Shown piece by piece: positions 8,396 through 19,011 of a stretch of 64,000 bases of DNA. Under the pieces are notes generated by a model. That model saw only the letters and a program-made list of their open reading frames with translations. It did not search any database and was not told the DNA's origin. Where the stretch lies: the NCBI GenBank assembly GCA_017526525.1, contig JAFXRG010000066.1, positions 111,208-175,207 of the forward strand, in the 5' to 3' direction. This DNA is from Clostridia bacterium (GTDB taxonomy: Bacteria > Bacillota > Clostridia > Christensenellales > Aristaeellaceae). Every line of letters starts with the position of its first letter. Position 1 is the stretch's first letter. Made by a program: the position numbers and the translations under genes.

Positions 8396-9039
8396 GCGGG
8401 CAGAACGATCATTACTATACCCGGGAACCCCAAAGCGCTTCCCGGCCGGTGGAGTGTTCCTTTGAATACCGGGGCATCCTGCTCTCCTTTGTTACGGATG
8501 CGGGCGTGTTTTCCCGGGGCGAGCTGGATACGGGAACCAAAACCCTGCTGGACGCGCTGCCGGAGGAAATGAGCGGGGATATCCTGGACCTGGGCTGCGG
8601 ATGGGGCGCGGTGGGAATTACCGTTGCCAGGAAATGGCCGGAAACCAGGGTAACCATGGGGGATGTGAATCTTCGGGCGCTGGAGCTGACCCGGGAAAAC
8701 GCAAAAAGAAACCGCGCAGAGGTGAACTGCGCGGAAAGCGACGGCATGACCGCTTTTCTGGGGAAAACCTTTGATGCCGTGGTGACCAACCCGCCGATCC
8801 GGGCGGGAAAACAGGTGATCTATAAAATGTTTGCGGACGCTGCGTCCTGCCTGAAGGAGAACGGAGCCCTGTATCTGGTGATCCGGAAGCAGCAGGGAGC
8901 GGAAAGCTGCCTGCGCTACCTGCAGACCCTCTTCAGCCGGGTGGAAAAGCTGGACCGTTCCGGCGGCTTCTGGGTGCTGAAAGCATCGGGAGCTGCCGCC
9001 GCACAGGACTCCGGAGGGGCTTCCGGGGTTACCGGATGA
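8392..9039 (+). CDS. Class I SAM methyltransferase, RsmC-like
   Basis: This 215-residue protein resembles the single-domain RsmC/RlmG-type guanine-N2 methyltransferases that modify rRNA. The SAM-binding motif I is [16 protein letters not shown] (about residues 64-79). The catalytic motif is [13 protein letters not shown] (about 130-142), with the NPP[I/F/Y] signature of N-methyltransferases. It starts inside the stop of the pseudouridine synthase gene. Its 3' end overlaps the convergent clpB gene by 11 bp. Confidence 0.85.
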   Translation: MSGQNDHYYTREPQSASRPVECSFEYRGILLSFVTDAGVFSRGELDTGTKTLLDALPEEMSGDILDLGCGWGAVGITVARKWPETRVTMGDVNLRALELTRENAKRNRAEVNCAESDGMTAFLGKTFDAVVTNPPIRAGKQVIYKMFADAASCLKENGALYLVIRKQQGAESCLRYLQTLFSRVEKLDRSGGFWVLKASGAAAAQDSGGASGVTG

Positions 9040-11626
9040 CAATTTCCCCGTGTTCGTCCGCGTCCACCGTCAGGACGGAACCCGGAACTGCGTCCGCCGC
9101 GATCACCTTCCGGGCGATGAGGGTTTCCACGTGGGCCTGAAGGTAACGCTTCAGGGGACGCGCGCCGAAGTTGGGATCAAATCCCCGTTCGATAATGGTG
9201 TCCAGGGCTCTTTCGGTGAGCTCCGCCTTCAGCTGGCGGCTTTCCAGCCGGCGGTTCAGGTTCTCCATCATCAGGCCGACGATCCTGCGGATTTCGTCGC
9301 GGGTTAACGGCTTGTAATACACGATTTCATCGATCCGGTTCAGGAATTCGGGACGGAAGTGGGTTTTCAGCAGACGATCCACCGTATCCCGGGTTTCGGG
9401 CCGGATTTCGCCGTTTTCAATTCCGTCCAGGATATATTCGCTGCCCAGGTTGCTGGTCATGATCAGGATGGCGTTTTTGAAGTCCACGGTACGGCCCTGG
9501 CTGTCGGTAATCCGTCCGTCGTCCAGCACCTGCAGCAGGACGTTGAAAACATCCGGATGGGCTTTTTCCACTTCATCAAACAGGATCACACAGTAGGGAT
9601 GGCGGCGGACGGCTTCGGTCAGCTGGCCGCCTTCGTCGTAGCCCACATATCCGGGAGGCGCGCCGATCAGCCGGGAAACGCTGAATTTTTCCATATATTC
9701 GGACATATCGATCCGGACCATGTTCTTTTCATCGTCAAACAACGCCTGGGCCAGCGCTTTGGCCAGCTCCGTTTTACCGACACCGGTGGGGCCCAGGAAC
9801 AGGAAGGAACCCAGGGGCCGGTTGGGATCCTGAATGCCGGCCCGGGACCGCAGGATGGCTTCCGAAACCTTGCGGACGGCCTCATCCTGGCCGATGACCC
9901 GGCGGTGCAGCTCATCCTCCAGGTGCAGCAGTTTTTCCCGTTCTCCCTCCATCAGCCGGGATACGGGAATACCGGTCCAGCGGCCGATGATGCGGGCGAT
10001 TTCCTCTTCCGTGACCTTGTCCCGCAGGAGGCTGCTTTCTCCGCGGTTTTTTTCGGCGATGGCTTCCTCTTTTTCCAGCTCCTGCTTCAGCTTCGGCAGT
10101 TCGCCGTATCTCAGTTCAGCGACCCGGTCCAGATTATAGCTGCTGGTGCGTTCGGCCTTCTCGATTTCGGCGTTGACCCGCTCGATTTCCTCCCGCAGGC
10201 GGTTTACCTTGCTGATGGCTTCCTTTTCGGCTTCCCAGCGGGCTTTCATGGAGTTGAAGGTGTCCCGCTGCTCCGCCAGTTCCTTCCGGACCTCCTCCAG
10301 GCGGGCCCGGGACAGGGCGTCCTCGTCTTTCTTCAGGGCGGCTTCCTCAATTTCCAGCTGCATGATATGGCGGCGGATATCGTCCAGTTCCGCCGGCAGG
10401 GAATCGATTTCGGTACGGATCATGGCGCAGGCTTCATCGACCAGGTCAATGGCCTTGTCCGGCAGGAAACGGTCCGTGATATACCGGTTGGAAAGCGTAG
10501 CGGCGGCAATCAGGGCAGCATCCTGGATTTTGACGCCGTGAAAAACTTCGTAGCGCTCTTTGAGGCCTCGCAGGATGGCGATGGTATCCTCTACCGTGGG
10601 CTCGGAAACCAGAACCGGCTGGAAACGGCGCTCCAGGGCAGCGTCCTTTTCAATGTATTTGCGGTATTCGTTCAGGGTGGTGGCACCGATGCAGTGCAGC
10701 TCACCCCGGGCCAGCATGGGCTTGAGCAGGTTGCCCGCGTCCATGGCGCCGTCGGCTTTGCCGGCACCGACAATGGTATGCAGCTCATCGATAAAGAGCA
10801 GGATCCGGCCTTCGCTTTTGCGGATTTCCTCCAGCACCGCCTTCAGGCGCTCCTCGAATTCGCCCCGGAATTTTGCACCGGCAATCAGGCTGCCCATATC
10901 CAGGGAGAAAATGGTTTTGTCCTTCAGGCTTTCCGGAACGTCTCCCCGGACAATCCGGAGCGCCAGGCCCTCAGCGATGGCGGTTTTGCCTACGCCAGGT
11001 TCCCCGATCAGCACCGGATTGTTTTTGGTTTTGCGGGAAAGGATCCGGATGACGTTTCGGATTTCCGAATCCCGGCCGATAACCGGGTCCAGCTTCTGTT
11101 TCCTGGCCAGTTCCACCAGGTCGGTTCCGTATTTTTTCAGGGCGTCATAGGTGTCCTCCGGGCTGTCGGAGGTGACCCGGGCGGATCCGCGGACTTCCTG
11201 CAGCGCCTTCAGGAACGCTTCCGGAGCGTAGGAGAAGGTTTTCAGAATCCTGGAGACGGCGGGGGAGGCCTTGGCGCAAAGCCCCATCCACAGATGCTCC
11301 ACGGACAGATATTCGTCCTTCATCTGTTTGGCAATCTTTTCCGCCTCCAGCAGGGCTTTTTCGATTTCGGCCGAAATGCCGGGCTGCCCGGCACCGGAAC
11401 CGGAAACCCGGGGCAGACGATTCAGGCTGTCTTCCAGCGCCCTGCGGAAGGCCTCCACGGAGATTCCGCAGCGGGAAAGCAGCTGCGGAACCAGGTCCTG
11501 CGGGTTTTCGGTAAGGGCTGACATGAGATGCTCCTGCTGCACATCCACATGGCCGTATTCCACGGCAAGAGACTGGGCCCGCTGAAGGGCGGCCTGGGTC
11601 TTTTGCGTCAGTTGGTTCATGTTCAT
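9029..11626 (-). CDS. clpB: ATP-dependent disaggregase ClpB
   Basis: ClpB is a hexameric AAA+ chaperone that pulls proteins out of aggregates together with DnaK. The 865 residues show the Clp N-domain, AAA1 with [15 protein letters not shown], a coiled-coil M-domain of alternating Glu/Arg/Lys heptads (roughly 400-520), AAA2 with [16 protein letters not shown], and the pore-loop [13 protein letters not shown]. It has no ClpP-binding IGF loop that I can see. I chose the ATG at 11626 ([11 protein letters not shown]) because GGAGG sits eight bases upstream; a frame-extending ATG at 11650 lies before this site. A CtsR box and promoter lie directly upstream. Confidence 0.95.
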   Translation of the reverse strand: MNMNQLTQKTQAALQRAQSLAVEYGHVDVQQEHLMSALTENPQDLVPQLLSRCGISVEAFRRALEDSLNRLPRVSGSGAGQPGISAEIEKALLEAEKIAKQMKDEYLSVEHLWMGLCAKASPAVSRILKTFSYAPEAFLKALQEVRGSARVTSDSPEDTYDALKKYGTDLVELARKQKLDPVIGRDSEIRNVIRILSRKTKNNPVLIGEPGVGKTAIAEGLALRIVRGDVPESLKDKTIFSLDMGSLIAGAKFRGEFEERLKAVLEEIRKSEGRILLFIDELHTIVGAGKADGAMDAGNLLKPMLARGELHCIGATTLNEYRKYIEKDAALERRFQPVLVSEPTVEDTIAILRGLKERYEVFHGVKIQDAALIAAATLSNRYITDRFLPDKAIDLVDEACAMIRTEIDSLPAELDDIRRHIMQLEIEEAALKKDEDALSRARLEEVRKELAEQRDTFNSMKARWEAEKEAISKVNRLREEIERVNAEIEKAERTSSYNLDRVAELRYGELPKLKQELEKEEAIAEKNRGESSLLRDKVTEEEIARIIGRWTGIPVSRLMEGEREKLLHLEDELHRRVIGQDEAVRKVSEAILRSRAGIQDPNRPLGSFLFLGPTGVGKTELAKALAQALFDDEKNMVRIDMSEYMEKFSVSRLIGAPPGYVGYDEGGQLTEAVRRHPYCVILFDEVEKAHPDVFNVLLQVLDDGRITDSQGRTVDFKNAILIMTSNLGSEYILDGIENGEIRPETRDTVDRLLKTHFRPEFLNRIDEIVYYKPLTRDEIRRIVGLMMENLNRRLESRQLKAELTERALDTIIERGFDPNFGARPLKRYLQAHVETLIARKVIAADAVPGSVLTVDADEHGEIVIR

Positions 11627-11651
11627 CGTTATTTCCTCCGGGAAGGTCATA

Positions 11652-11668
11652 TTTGACTTTCTTTGACC
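11652..11668 (-). promoter_or_regulatory. CtsR operator of clpB
   Basis: Read on the minus strand the site is GGTCAAAGAAAGTCAAA, a full match to the heptad repeat recognised by the CtsR heat-shock repressor. It lies between the -10 box and the start codon, covering the early transcribed region, which fits repression by blocking the polymerase. Confidence 0.88.
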
Positions 11669-11677
11669 TTCAAGATC

Positions 11678-11705
11678 ATTTTACACCTTTTCGGGGAGAT
11701 GTCAA
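11678..11705 (-). promoter_or_regulatory. Promoter of clpB
   Basis: On the minus strand a perfect TTGACA (11705-11700) is 16 bp from TAAAAT (11683-11678). The expected start, near 11671, is right at the edge of the CtsR box. Confidence 0.82.
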
Positions 11706-11840
11706 GGGCTTTTTGGAAGGCTTCCGGCAGAAAATCCGCTTTTCCGGTCCGGAAAACAGACCGGAAGGAAACAGAGCCCTTCAGGCGTTGTATGGATGTG
11801 TGCGGACTCCGAAGGGAAATTGCGAAGGAGGGGCGGAGTA

Positions 11841-11849
11841 TGGTATAAT
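11841..11849 (+). promoter_or_regulatory. Extended -10 promoter of the PBP1A gene
   Basis: TGGTATAAT gives a perfect -10 box (11844-11849) with the TGn extension. The -35 region at 17 bp (TGCGAA) is poor, which is typical of extended -10 promoters. It is about 50 bp ahead of the start codon. Confidence 0.68.
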
Positions 11850-11900
11850 AAAATGTCCTGTTGTCTGTTTTCGGAAGGAACAGGAAAACGGAGGAAAAAA

Positions 11901-14801
11901 ATGTTTGGCAGAAAGAAACGGAACCGCCGGCAGGATGACGGTTTTCCGGAAGAGTTTGAGGAAGAGTATTCCGACGGGGAATACTTTGACGAGGATGAAC
12001 CGGCAGACGACGGCCTGACGGAGGGCACCGAAGCCTATACCCCGGTGCAGGAAGATCCGGACGCGCTTCCGGAAGCGGAAACCTACGGGGAGGAAAGCTG
12101 GGGCGCGACAGACGACGGAGAGTATGCGGAAATGCCGGAAGCGGAAGAGAAGCCGGAGCCCCGCAGCATCTTCCGTCCGGAGGTCCGGAAGCCCAATTTC
12201 GTGCTCAGCGTGCTGGTCAACACCGTACGGGTGCTGCTGGTGGTGGTCCTGCTGGCGGGAATCGCCGTACTCGGTACACTGGTGGGAATTGCCAAAGGTT
12301 ATGTGGATACGGCACCGGAGCTGGATCTGGTGGCCCTGGACACGCCGGACCAGAACACGGAATTCATGGATCGGAACCGGGAACTGCTGACGGTGTACCG
12401 GGGAACGGAAAACCGGATTGTGGTGCCCCTGGCCTCCATTCCCCAGCGGCTCCGCAATGCTTTTGTCGCGGTAGAGGATGCCCGGTTTTATACCCACAGC
12501 GGAATTGACCTCAAGCGCATTGTCGGCGCCTTTGTGGCGAACCTGACCACCAGCGGAACCCAGGGCGGTTCCACGATTACCCAGCAGCTGATTAAAAATA
12601 CGCTGCTCTCCTCGGAACAGAGCTACAAGCGGAAGATTCAGGAAGCCTATCTGGCCATGCAGCTGGAATCCCGGTACACCAAGGACCAGATCCTGGAGAA
12701 CTATCTGAATACCATCTACCTGGGGGAAAACTACTACGGCGTGAAGGTGGCCGCCATGGGCTATTTCGGCAAGGAGCTGGGAGAGCTGACCCTCCGGGAA
12801 TGCGCCATGCTGGCCGGGGTGAACAACAATCCGTACTACTATAATCCCCGCAGAAATTACTACACCCGCCATGACGGGGAGCGGGACTATGCCGCCACCA
12901 CCAACCAGCGGACGGATTACGTGCTGCGCTGCATGTATGAAAACCAGTACATCACCCGGGAAGAATACGAGGCCGCCCTGGATCCGTCCACGGCATCCGT
13001 GACGCGGGAGGAGGCAAACGCCTCCGCCGGCGGCATGTACAGCTATCCCCACTACATTGAATATGCCGTCAAGGAATGCGTCCGGATTCTGCTGGAGGTC
13101 AACGGCCTGCCGGATAACGCCGTCAATCGCGCTGCCATGGAGAACCGGCTGCGCACCGGGGGGTATAAAATCCAGCTGGCCATTGACCCGGGCATTCAGA
13201 AGACGGTGGAGGAAACGCTGCAGAACTGGAACAAGTATCCGTCCATGCGGGATCCTTCCGACAAGGTATACCGCAGCAAGAATTCCGACGGAACCTATAC
13301 CGAGATTGCCCAGCCCCAGGCGGCCTGTGCCGTGCTGGACTACCGGACGGGAGAACTGCTGGCGGTGGTAGGCTCCCGGACGGAGGTGACGGCCCGGAAG
13401 ACCATGAACCGGGCAACGGACATGAAAATGCCCGTCGGATCCTCCATCAAACCCATTTCCGTATACGCTCCGGCGCTGGAGCTGGGGGCGAGTCCGGCCT
13501 CGGTGGCTTACAACATGCCCCTGCCCATTTCCGGCTGGAAGGATTCCAAGGGGAACGACAGCTGGCCGAAAAACTACGGCGGAGCGGGATATACAGGCCC
13601 GGTAACCCTGCGGACCGGTATGGCCAAATCCCTGAATACCGTGGCGGCCCAGACGCTGCTGAGCCGGGTGGGAGTGGACCGCAGCGTTTCCTTCCTGCAT
13701 GCCATGGGCATCGATGACGATCATATTGACAAAACGCCGTTTGGCCTGAGCCTGGGTTCTTCCGGCATTACCCCTTTGCAGATGACGGTGGCCTTCGGCG
13801 TGCTGGCCAACGGCGGCGTATATCAGGCACCGATTTCCGTGCTGGGCATTTCGGATGCCCGGGGAGATGTGGTGTGGGACGGACACCAGCATCAGGAACG
13901 CCGGCGGGTGTTTTCGGAAAGCACCAGCTGGCTGATTGTGGACATGCTGAAATCCGTGGTTTCCTCGGGCACCGGCACCGGCGCCAAAATCAAGGGGCAG
14001 ACCGTAGGCGGAAAGACCGGAACCAACTCCGACCAGAAGGGTGTGTTTTTCTCCGGAATTACGGGGCATTACGCTTCCGCCCTCTGGATCGGCCATGACA
14101 ACTACAAGGCGCTGTCCTCCAAGTCCACGGGATCCGGCGCGGCGGCGCCGCTGTGGCAGGCGTATATGAGCAAGATTCATTCCGGCCTGCCGAACAAGGA
14201 AATCCTCGGCGGAAACCCGAAGGAATACGGGCTGGTGCAGGTCACCACCTGCGCGGTCAGCGGACAGCTGGCTACGGAAGCCTGCATGAACGACGCCATG
14301 GGGTACGGCGTGGTGACGGACTACTGGAAGGAAGGAACCCAGCCCACCCAGTACTGCCAGATGCATGTGGTTCAGAATGTCTGTGCGGACAGCGGCATGC
14401 CCGCGTCTCCCTACTGCCCGAATGTGATTCCCCGGGGTGTGGTGGCGCTGCAGGCAGGGAACCCGCTGGCTGCTTTCCTGGGCACGGAATACCAGAAAAC
14501 CCTGGAGGATTACCTGGGCCTCAGCACGGATAACGGCGGTTCCGTCTGCACCATGCACAGCGCGGGATCTTCTTCCGGGCAGGGCGGTTCCCCGCTGCCG
14601 GACCGGCAGGCGGACGACGCGGCGCGGCTGATCGCGGAGGCGCAGCGGCTGCTGGAAACCCTGGATCCCTCCGGTGCCCAGTACGGCGCGGTGGTGACGG
14701 CCGCATCCACCCTGCAGCAGCTGGTAAACAGCGGAGCTTCCCAGAGTGAGATTACCGCGGCCATGACAAACCTGACCTATGCCATGATCGGCATTCACTG
14801 A
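11901..14801 (+). CDS. Class A penicillin-binding protein (PBP1A family)
   Basis: Bifunctional peptidoglycan synthase anchored in the cytoplasmic membrane. The 966 residues begin with a long, very acidic cytoplasmic tail (1-90), then one membrane helix (about 96-128). The glycosyltransferase domain has [13 protein letters not shown] near 190 and QGGSTITQQ near 221. The transpeptidase domain has the SxxK serine in [10 protein letters not shown] (about 514), SLN near 577 and KTGT near 705. A C-terminal helical tail of about 65 residues after a Ser/Gly linker resembles a small three-helix module. The ATG at 11901 follows GGAGGAAAAAA; an in-frame ATG at 11796 lies upstream of the promoter. Confidence 0.93.
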   Translation: MFGRKKRNRRQDDGFPEEFEEEYSDGEYFDEDEPADDGLTEGTEAYTPVQEDPDALPEAETYGEESWGATDDGEYAEMPEAEEKPEPRSIFRPEVRKPNFVLSVLVNTVRVLLVVVLLAGIAVLGTLVGIAKGYVDTAPELDLVALDTPDQNTEFMDRNRELLTVYRGTENRIVVPLASIPQRLRNAFVAVEDARFYTHSGIDLKRIVGAFVANLTTSGTQGGSTITQQLIKNTLLSSEQSYKRKIQEAYLAMQLESRYTKDQILENYLNTIYLGENYYGVKVAAMGYFGKELGELTLRECAMLAGVNNNPYYYNPRRNYYTRHDGERDYAATTNQRTDYVLRCMYENQYITREEYEAALDPSTASVTREEANASAGGMYSYPHYIEYAVKECVRILLEVNGLPDNAVNRAAMENRLRTGGYKIQLAIDPGIQKTVEETLQNWNKYPSMRDPSDKVYRSKNSDGTYTEIAQPQAACAVLDYRTGELLAVVGSRTEVTARKTMNRATDMKMPVGSSIKPISVYAPALELGASPASVAYNMPLPISGWKDSKGNDSWPKNYGGAGYTGPVTLRTGMAKSLNTVAAQTLLSRVGVDRSVSFLHAMGIDDDHIDKTPFGLSLGSSGITPLQMTVAFGVLANGGVYQAPISVLGISDARGDVVWDGHQHQERRRVFSESTSWLIVDMLKSVVSSGTGTGAKIKGQTVGGKTGTNSDQKGVFFSGITGHYASALWIGHDNYKALSSKSTGSGAAAPLWQAYMSKIHSGLPNKEILGGNPKEYGLVQVTTCAVSGQLATEACMNDAMGYGVVTDYWKEGTQPTQYCQMHVVQNVCADSGMPASPYCPNVIPRGVVALQAGNPLAAFLGTEYQKTLEDYLGLSTDNGGSVCTMHSAGSSSGQGGSPLPDRQADDAARLIAEAQRLLETLDPSGAQYGAVVTAASTLQQLVNSGASQSEITAAMTNLTYAMIGIH

Positions 14802-14844
14802 CGCCGGACTATCCGTCCGGGGAAAATGTTTCAGGAGGAACAGC

Positions 14845-15672
14845 ATGCTGAAGATCGGATGCCACCTGTCTGCTTCAAAGGGCTACCTGTATATGGCCCG
14901 GGAGATCCTTTCCATCGGAGGGAACACCTTTCAGTTTTTTACCCGGAATCCCCGGGGCGGAAGCGCAAAGCCCGTGGATGAAGCGGACGCAGCGTCGTTC
15001 CGGCAGTTTGCCGGGGAAAACGGAATCCCGGTGATCCTGGCCCATGCGCCGTATACCCTGAACGGCTGCAGCGCGGATCCCGCCATCCGGGATTTTGCCG
15101 CGCGGACGATGGCGGACGACCTGCGGCGGATGGAATATGTGCCCGGAAACCTTTACAATTTTCATCCCGGCTCCCATGTGGGACAGGGAACGGAAACGGG
15201 GATTGCGCAGATTGCGGAGATGCTCAACGGAATCCTGACGGAAGACATGCATACCACCGTGCTCCTGGAAACCATGGCTGGAAAGGGCAGTGAAGTGGGA
15301 TGCACCTTTGAGGAACTGAGGGAGATCCTGGACCGGGTGAAGCTGCAGGACAAAATGGGCGTCTGCATGGATACCTGCCACGTGAACGACGCCGGGTATG
15401 ATATTGTCCACGACCTGGACGGCGTACTGACAACCTTTGACAGGGTCATCGGACTTGAACGGCTGAAGGCGGTGCACATCAACGACAGCAAAAATCCCCT
15501 GGGAGCGCATAAGGACCGCCACGAGAAAATTGGAGAAGGTACGCTGGGAACGGAAACCATTCTCCGGGTAATGCGCCATGAAGCGCTGCGGAATCTGCCC
15601 TTCTACCTGGAAACGCCCAATGAACTGGACGGGTATGAGCGGGAAATCCGGATGCTGAAGGAACTGTACTGA
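14845..15672 (+). CDS. nfo: Endonuclease IV (apurinic/apyrimidinic)
   Basis: Cuts DNA 5' to abasic sites and removes blocked 3' ends in base excision repair. The 275-residue TIM barrel shows the family's metal-ligand blocks in order: GCHLSASKG (5-13), [13 protein letters not shown] (about 105), [13 protein letters not shown] (about 140), [13 protein letters not shown] (about 174), [16 protein letters not shown] (about 211) and YLETPNE near the end. These are the residues that hold the three zinc ions. It follows the PBP gene by 43 bp with AGGAGGA before the ATG and is followed by an L,D-transpeptidase gene. Confidence 0.95.
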   Translation: MLKIGCHLSASKGYLYMAREILSIGGNTFQFFTRNPRGGSAKPVDEADAASFRQFAGENGIPVILAHAPYTLNGCSADPAIRDFAARTMADDLRRMEYVPGNLYNFHPGSHVGQGTETGIAQIAEMLNGILTEDMHTTVLLETMAGKGSEVGCTFEELREILDRVKLQDKMGVCMDTCHVNDAGYDIVHDLDGVLTTFDRVIGLERLKAVHINDSKNPLGAHKDRHEKIGEGTLGTETILRVMRHEALRNLPFYLETPNELDGYEREIRMLKELY

Positions 15673-15698
15673 AAAACCGATCACGGGGAGACGAAACG

Positions 15699-17408
15699 AT
15701 GAAGCGACTGTGGACCATGCTGCTGGCGATACTGCTGCTGGCGGGCGGCCTGCCGGAGGCCCGGTCCCTGGCCGGAGAAACGGAAATGCAGATCGGCGTT
15801 TCCGGTAGCCCCCTGCTGCCCGGAGAAGCAGTGATTCTTGCGCTGACCGTTCCCGAGGACGGAGTCTGCAGTATTGACCTGGTGGACGGAAGAGGGGAAA
15901 TCCTGGCCCGGGTGGCGGAAGACCGGCCGGTGACTGCAGGGTACAACGCCCTGTACTGGAACGGAACCTGGCGGGGAATGCCGGTGCCGGAAGGCGACTG
16001 GAAGCTGCGCCTGTCCATGAACGGCCGGACGGCGGAAACCGGGATCACCGTGGGAAGAATGACGCCCACGCTGCTCTCCGTTTCGGCGGACCGGGATACG
16101 GTTCCGGCGGGCCGGAAAATCACGGTGAATTACTGGGCTACGGGGGAAGGAACCCTGATTGCAAAAACCGGGGAGACCGTGCTGCTGGAGACACGGGTGA
16201 AAACCGGGGCAGGCGAAGCTGCCTTTGAAGCGGCGCTTCCTCCCGGATATTATCCGGTGGAGGTCGCTCTCCGAAGAGAGGACGGGACCCAGTCCCCTTC
16301 AACGGTGATCAGCGTGACCACCACTGAACCGGCGGAAGCCTATACCCCCATCGGAAGGGGATGCGGGGAAGAATGGGCGCTTAACGCCTGGACGGTTCCC
16401 ATGGATATTACGGACGAGGAAGCGGTGTGGCAGGCGCTGACGGCCCCGGTTACCGTGCTGGAGGACGGAAAGGACAAGGCGCAGGTGCGACAGCTGGTGC
16501 TGCGAAAGGATCCGGATCCGCAAAGCGAAGGCATCGGCACCGTAACCCTGGCATCCCAGGGAGTGCATGTGCTGGAAAGAGGGGAAACCTGGTCCAGGAT
16601 CGAATGCTATTCCTCGTCTTTCCACGACTCTCCGATCCTGAACTGGAATGTCCTGGTGCAGGGATGGGTGGAAACGAGACTGCTGAAAACCATCGTCCCC
16701 GACCAGGAAATGGGACTGGTGATCGATAAGCTGACCCAGCGGATGTATGTTTTTCAGAACGGAAAGCTGTTTTCCACGCTGCTGGTTTCCACGGGGCTGG
16801 CGAACCCGAAGCAGCCCTACAATGAGACACGGTCCGGGGAATTCCTCCTGGTGAGCCGGGTCGGGGGGTTCTATTCGGACAATATGTACTGTCCCCGGGC
16901 AATCCGGTTCAACGACGGGGACCTGCTGCATGAGGTTCCCTACGTGGAACGCAACGGGAAGGAGATATATTCCGTGACGGAGCCGAACCTCGGCAGCCGG
17001 GCCAGCCACGGATGCGTCCGGGTGCAGCGGAAGGTGAATCCGGAAGGGCTGAACCAGGAATGGCTGTACAGCCATTACCGGCAGAACACCAAGATCCTGA
17101 TCTGGGAAGACTGGCAGGGCAGGCAGATTGAAATTCCGGAGGACGATACGGTGTTCTGGCGGAATCCCGCGAAAGAGGACTATTATCACTGCTCGGAGCA
17201 TTGCCAGGCGCTGAATACAAAAAAACCCGCGGAAATCCGCTATGCGGAGCTTTCGGCGGAAGGCTCCGGATGGAAAGCATGTCCTTACTGCGGTCCCATT
17301 CAGACAAGGGAAAAACTGCTGGAAATCAACCGGCTGTATGCAGAAGGCGGCGACCACGACCCGGTTCTGACCGAGGCGCGGAAGGACTGCCCGAAGAAAG
17401 GAAGGTGA
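15699..17408 (+). CDS. Secreted L,D-transpeptidase (YkuD domain)
   Basis: Probably forms 3-3 peptidoglycan cross-links or attaches proteins to the wall. The 569 residues start with a signal peptide (LWTMLLAILLLAGGLPEARS). About 300 residues of beta-rich domains follow, including a FlgD-like segment (GYNALYWNGTWRGMPVPEG) and a possible SH3-like part. The YkuD catalytic domain (about 340-480) carries the active-site cysteine in ASHGCVRVQ (about 434-442). A C-terminal tail has YYHCSEHC and ACPYCG, a cysteine-rich motif of the kind found at the ends of some surface proteins. It precedes cvpA by four bases. Confidence 0.9.
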   Translation: MKRLWTMLLAILLLAGGLPEARSLAGETEMQIGVSGSPLLPGEAVILALTVPEDGVCSIDLVDGRGEILARVAEDRPVTAGYNALYWNGTWRGMPVPEGDWKLRLSMNGRTAETGITVGRMTPTLLSVSADRDTVPAGRKITVNYWATGEGTLIAKTGETVLLETRVKTGAGEAAFEAALPPGYYPVEVALRREDGTQSPSTVISVTTTEPAEAYTPIGRGCGEEWALNAWTVPMDITDEEAVWQALTAPVTVLEDGKDKAQVRQLVLRKDPDPQSEGIGTVTLASQGVHVLERGETWSRIECYSSSFHDSPILNWNVLVQGWVETRLLKTIVPDQEMGLVIDKLTQRMYVFQNGKLFSTLLVSTGLANPKQPYNETRSGEFLLVSRVGGFYSDNMYCPRAIRFNDGDLLHEVPYVERNGKEIYSVTEPNLGSRASHGCVRVQRKVNPEGLNQEWLYSHYRQNTKILIWEDWQGRQIEIPEDDTVFWRNPAKEDYYHCSEHCQALNTKKPAEIRYAELSAEGSGWKACPYCGPIQTREKLLEINRLYAEGGDHDPVLTEARKDCPKKGR

Positions 17409-17412
17409 GACA

Positions 17413-18123
17413 ATGAATCCGGTCGACTGGGTAATCCTGGGCATTCTGGCGGTCAGCGTGCTCTTCGGCCTGTATCGGGGATTTATTGCCTCGGTGGCCT
17501 CCATGGGCGGATGCCTGCTTTCCCTGGGGGTCAGCTTTTGGCTGAGCCCGCGGGTAACGGAATTTGTCCGGAACAATACATCCCTGAGCAATATCCTGAT
17601 GTCCTATGCGGACGCGGCCACGCGGCTGAAGGATTCAGAACTGGCCTCCCGGAGCGTGCAGCAACTGACCGGCGACCATATTTCGGCCATTCTCAGCCGG
17701 GCTTCCCTGCCGGCGCCGCTGGACCGGCTGCTGCAGAACAACCTGGAGCAGCAGGTATACCGCACCGCCGGGATTCCCCAGGACGTGGGGCATTACGTGT
17801 CCCAGACCATTGTTTCTGCGCTGATGAATGTGCTGTGCTTCGTGGGAACCTTCCTCCTGCTGCTGATTCTGTTCCATGTGATCGTGAATCTGCTGAAGGC
17901 GATTTTCCGTTTCCCGGTGCTCAAGCAGCTGAATTCCCTGGCCGGCGGCCTGTTCGGGCTGCTTCGGGGCGCGCTGCTGTGCTTTGTGCTGTTTGCCCTG
18001 ATGCCCCTGTTTCAGACCGTGGTACCGGTGGACGGGCTGACGGACATGATCCGGAGCAGCGCGCTGGCCCCCCTGTTCAACAGCGGCAATCTGATTTTGT
18101 CCATTATGAACGGTCATTTGTGA
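17413..18123 (+). CDS. CvpA family membrane protein
   Basis: The 236-residue protein starts with the CvpA signature (NPVDWVILGILAVSVLFGLYRGF) and has four predicted membrane helices, with a longer helical external segment between helices two and three. CvpA proteins are linked to envelope homeostasis and, in enterobacteria, to colicin V production; the biochemical role is unknown. It follows the L,D-transpeptidase almost directly and is closed by a bidirectional terminator. Confidence 0.88.
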   Translation: MNPVDWVILGILAVSVLFGLYRGFIASVASMGGCLLSLGVSFWLSPRVTEFVRNNTSLSNILMSYADAATRLKDSELASRSVQQLTGDHISAILSRASLPAPLDRLLQNNLEQQVYRTAGIPQDVGHYVSQTIVSALMNVLCFVGTFLLLLILFHVIVNLLKAIFRFPVLKQLNSLAGGLFGLLRGALLCFVLFALMPLFQTVVPVDGLTDMIRSSALAPLFNSGNLILSIMNGHL

Positions 18124-18131
18124 CGAACCTG

Positions 18132-18159
18132 AAAAAAACCGGCCACGGCCGGTTTTTTT
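18132..18159. terminator. Bidirectional terminator between cvpA and a convergent gene
   Basis: The sequence AAAAAAACCGGCC-AC-GGCCGGTTTTTTT is a near-perfect inverted repeat with A and T tracts on the two sides, so it can end transcription from both directions. Confidence 0.88.
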
Positions 18160-18176
18160 CATGGAATGCTTGTTTT

Positions 18177-18914
18177 TCACCGGAAATCGTACTCCGCGGC
18201 GGCGGAGTCGGGTTCCGGGGTGGCGGTGGCGAAGGTTTCCAGATGGGTGTAGTCATCGCTCATAAAATATCCTTCATAGTCCGGATCCCCCTCATCCGCG
18301 GGATCGTTGAACGGGGTGTCATCCTGCGTTCCGAGAATCAGCCCGTTTCCGTCCCACTCACCGGCCAGGGGAAAGATCAGGGTCATCTGTATCCAGGGGA
18401 TTCCGTTGCGGTACGGATCCGGATGATAGGAGTAGTAAACCCGCGGAATGGTTCCGTTCATATCGTCCACCGGTTCCTCAAAGGAGCTGTCCGGATTCTT
18501 CAGCGCCCGGGAAGCCCGCTCCTCCGGAATGAGCAGGGCGTTTTCCCAGGTCATGGCGTCCCCGTAAAAGGCCTTGATGACAGCAGCGGCGATCACAGGG
18601 AAGCGCCGGATATCGCTGACCCGCAGCTCCAGGCTGTTCAGCGTGTCGTAATACATTTTCACCGTGATTTCAACCGCTTCCGGAATCTCCGCGTTGTCCT
18701 TTTCGGTAATCCCCATGACGGTTTCCCTTGCATAAACGGAGAACAGGCTGTTGACCGGACTTTCTCCATGTTCGGTCAGCAGCTTGTTGATGCTTTCCGT
18801 GTATTGTTTCAGAAAAGTCAGCGCCGGCGTTTCCTCCTTCCAGCGCAGATCCGCCAGGGAGGCGGCCGGAACGAGAAGGAACGCGGCCAGCACGGCCAGA
18901 ATACGTCTGATCAT
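18177..18914 (-). CDS. Unknown secreted protein
   Basis: I do not recognise this 245-residue protein. It starts with a signal peptide (MIRRILAVLAAFLLVPAASLA) cut probably after ASLA, with no lipobox cysteine. The mature part is acidic with alternating polar and hydrophobic residues and ends in a Glu/Asp/Pro-rich tail. The ATG at 18914 was chosen because the signal peptide starts there and GGAGG lies upstream; a frame extension to 19157 is very basic and overlaps the upstream gene. It follows the 19012-19335 gene on the minus strand. Confidence 0.75.
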   Translation of the reverse strand: MIRRILAVLAAFLLVPAASLADLRWKEETPALTFLKQYTESINKLLTEHGESPVNSLFSVYARETVMGITEKDNAEIPEAVEITVKMYYDTLNSLELRVSDIRRFPVIAAAVIKAFYGDAMTWENALLIPEERASRALKNPDSSFEEPVDDMNGTIPRVYYSYHPDPYRNGIPWIQMTLIFPLAGEWDGNGLILGTQDDTPFNDPADEGDPDYEGYFMSDDYTHLETFATATPEPDSAAAEYDFR

Positions 18915-19011
18915 CGGAATCTGTTTTCCTCCGTTTATTACTGTTTTTCCCCTTGGGAAATTCGCTTTTTTCCTCCGGAACTCCTGTTTTTGCGGGAATT
19001 CTCCCGGACGG

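Noticed and set aside
9359-11521. A 720-codon open frame on the plus strand opposite clpB
   Set aside because: It mirrors the codon usage of clpB, has no RBS, and its product shows no domain. The ClpB frame is unambiguous.
14806-14826. Hairpin CCGGAC/GTCCGG after the PBP gene
   Set aside because: The stem is only 6 bp and is not followed by a T-tract, so it is not called a terminator.
11781-14846. A 1021-codon minus-strand frame opposite the PBP gene
   Set aside because: Same antisense artefact; no start signal and a composition typical of shadow frames.
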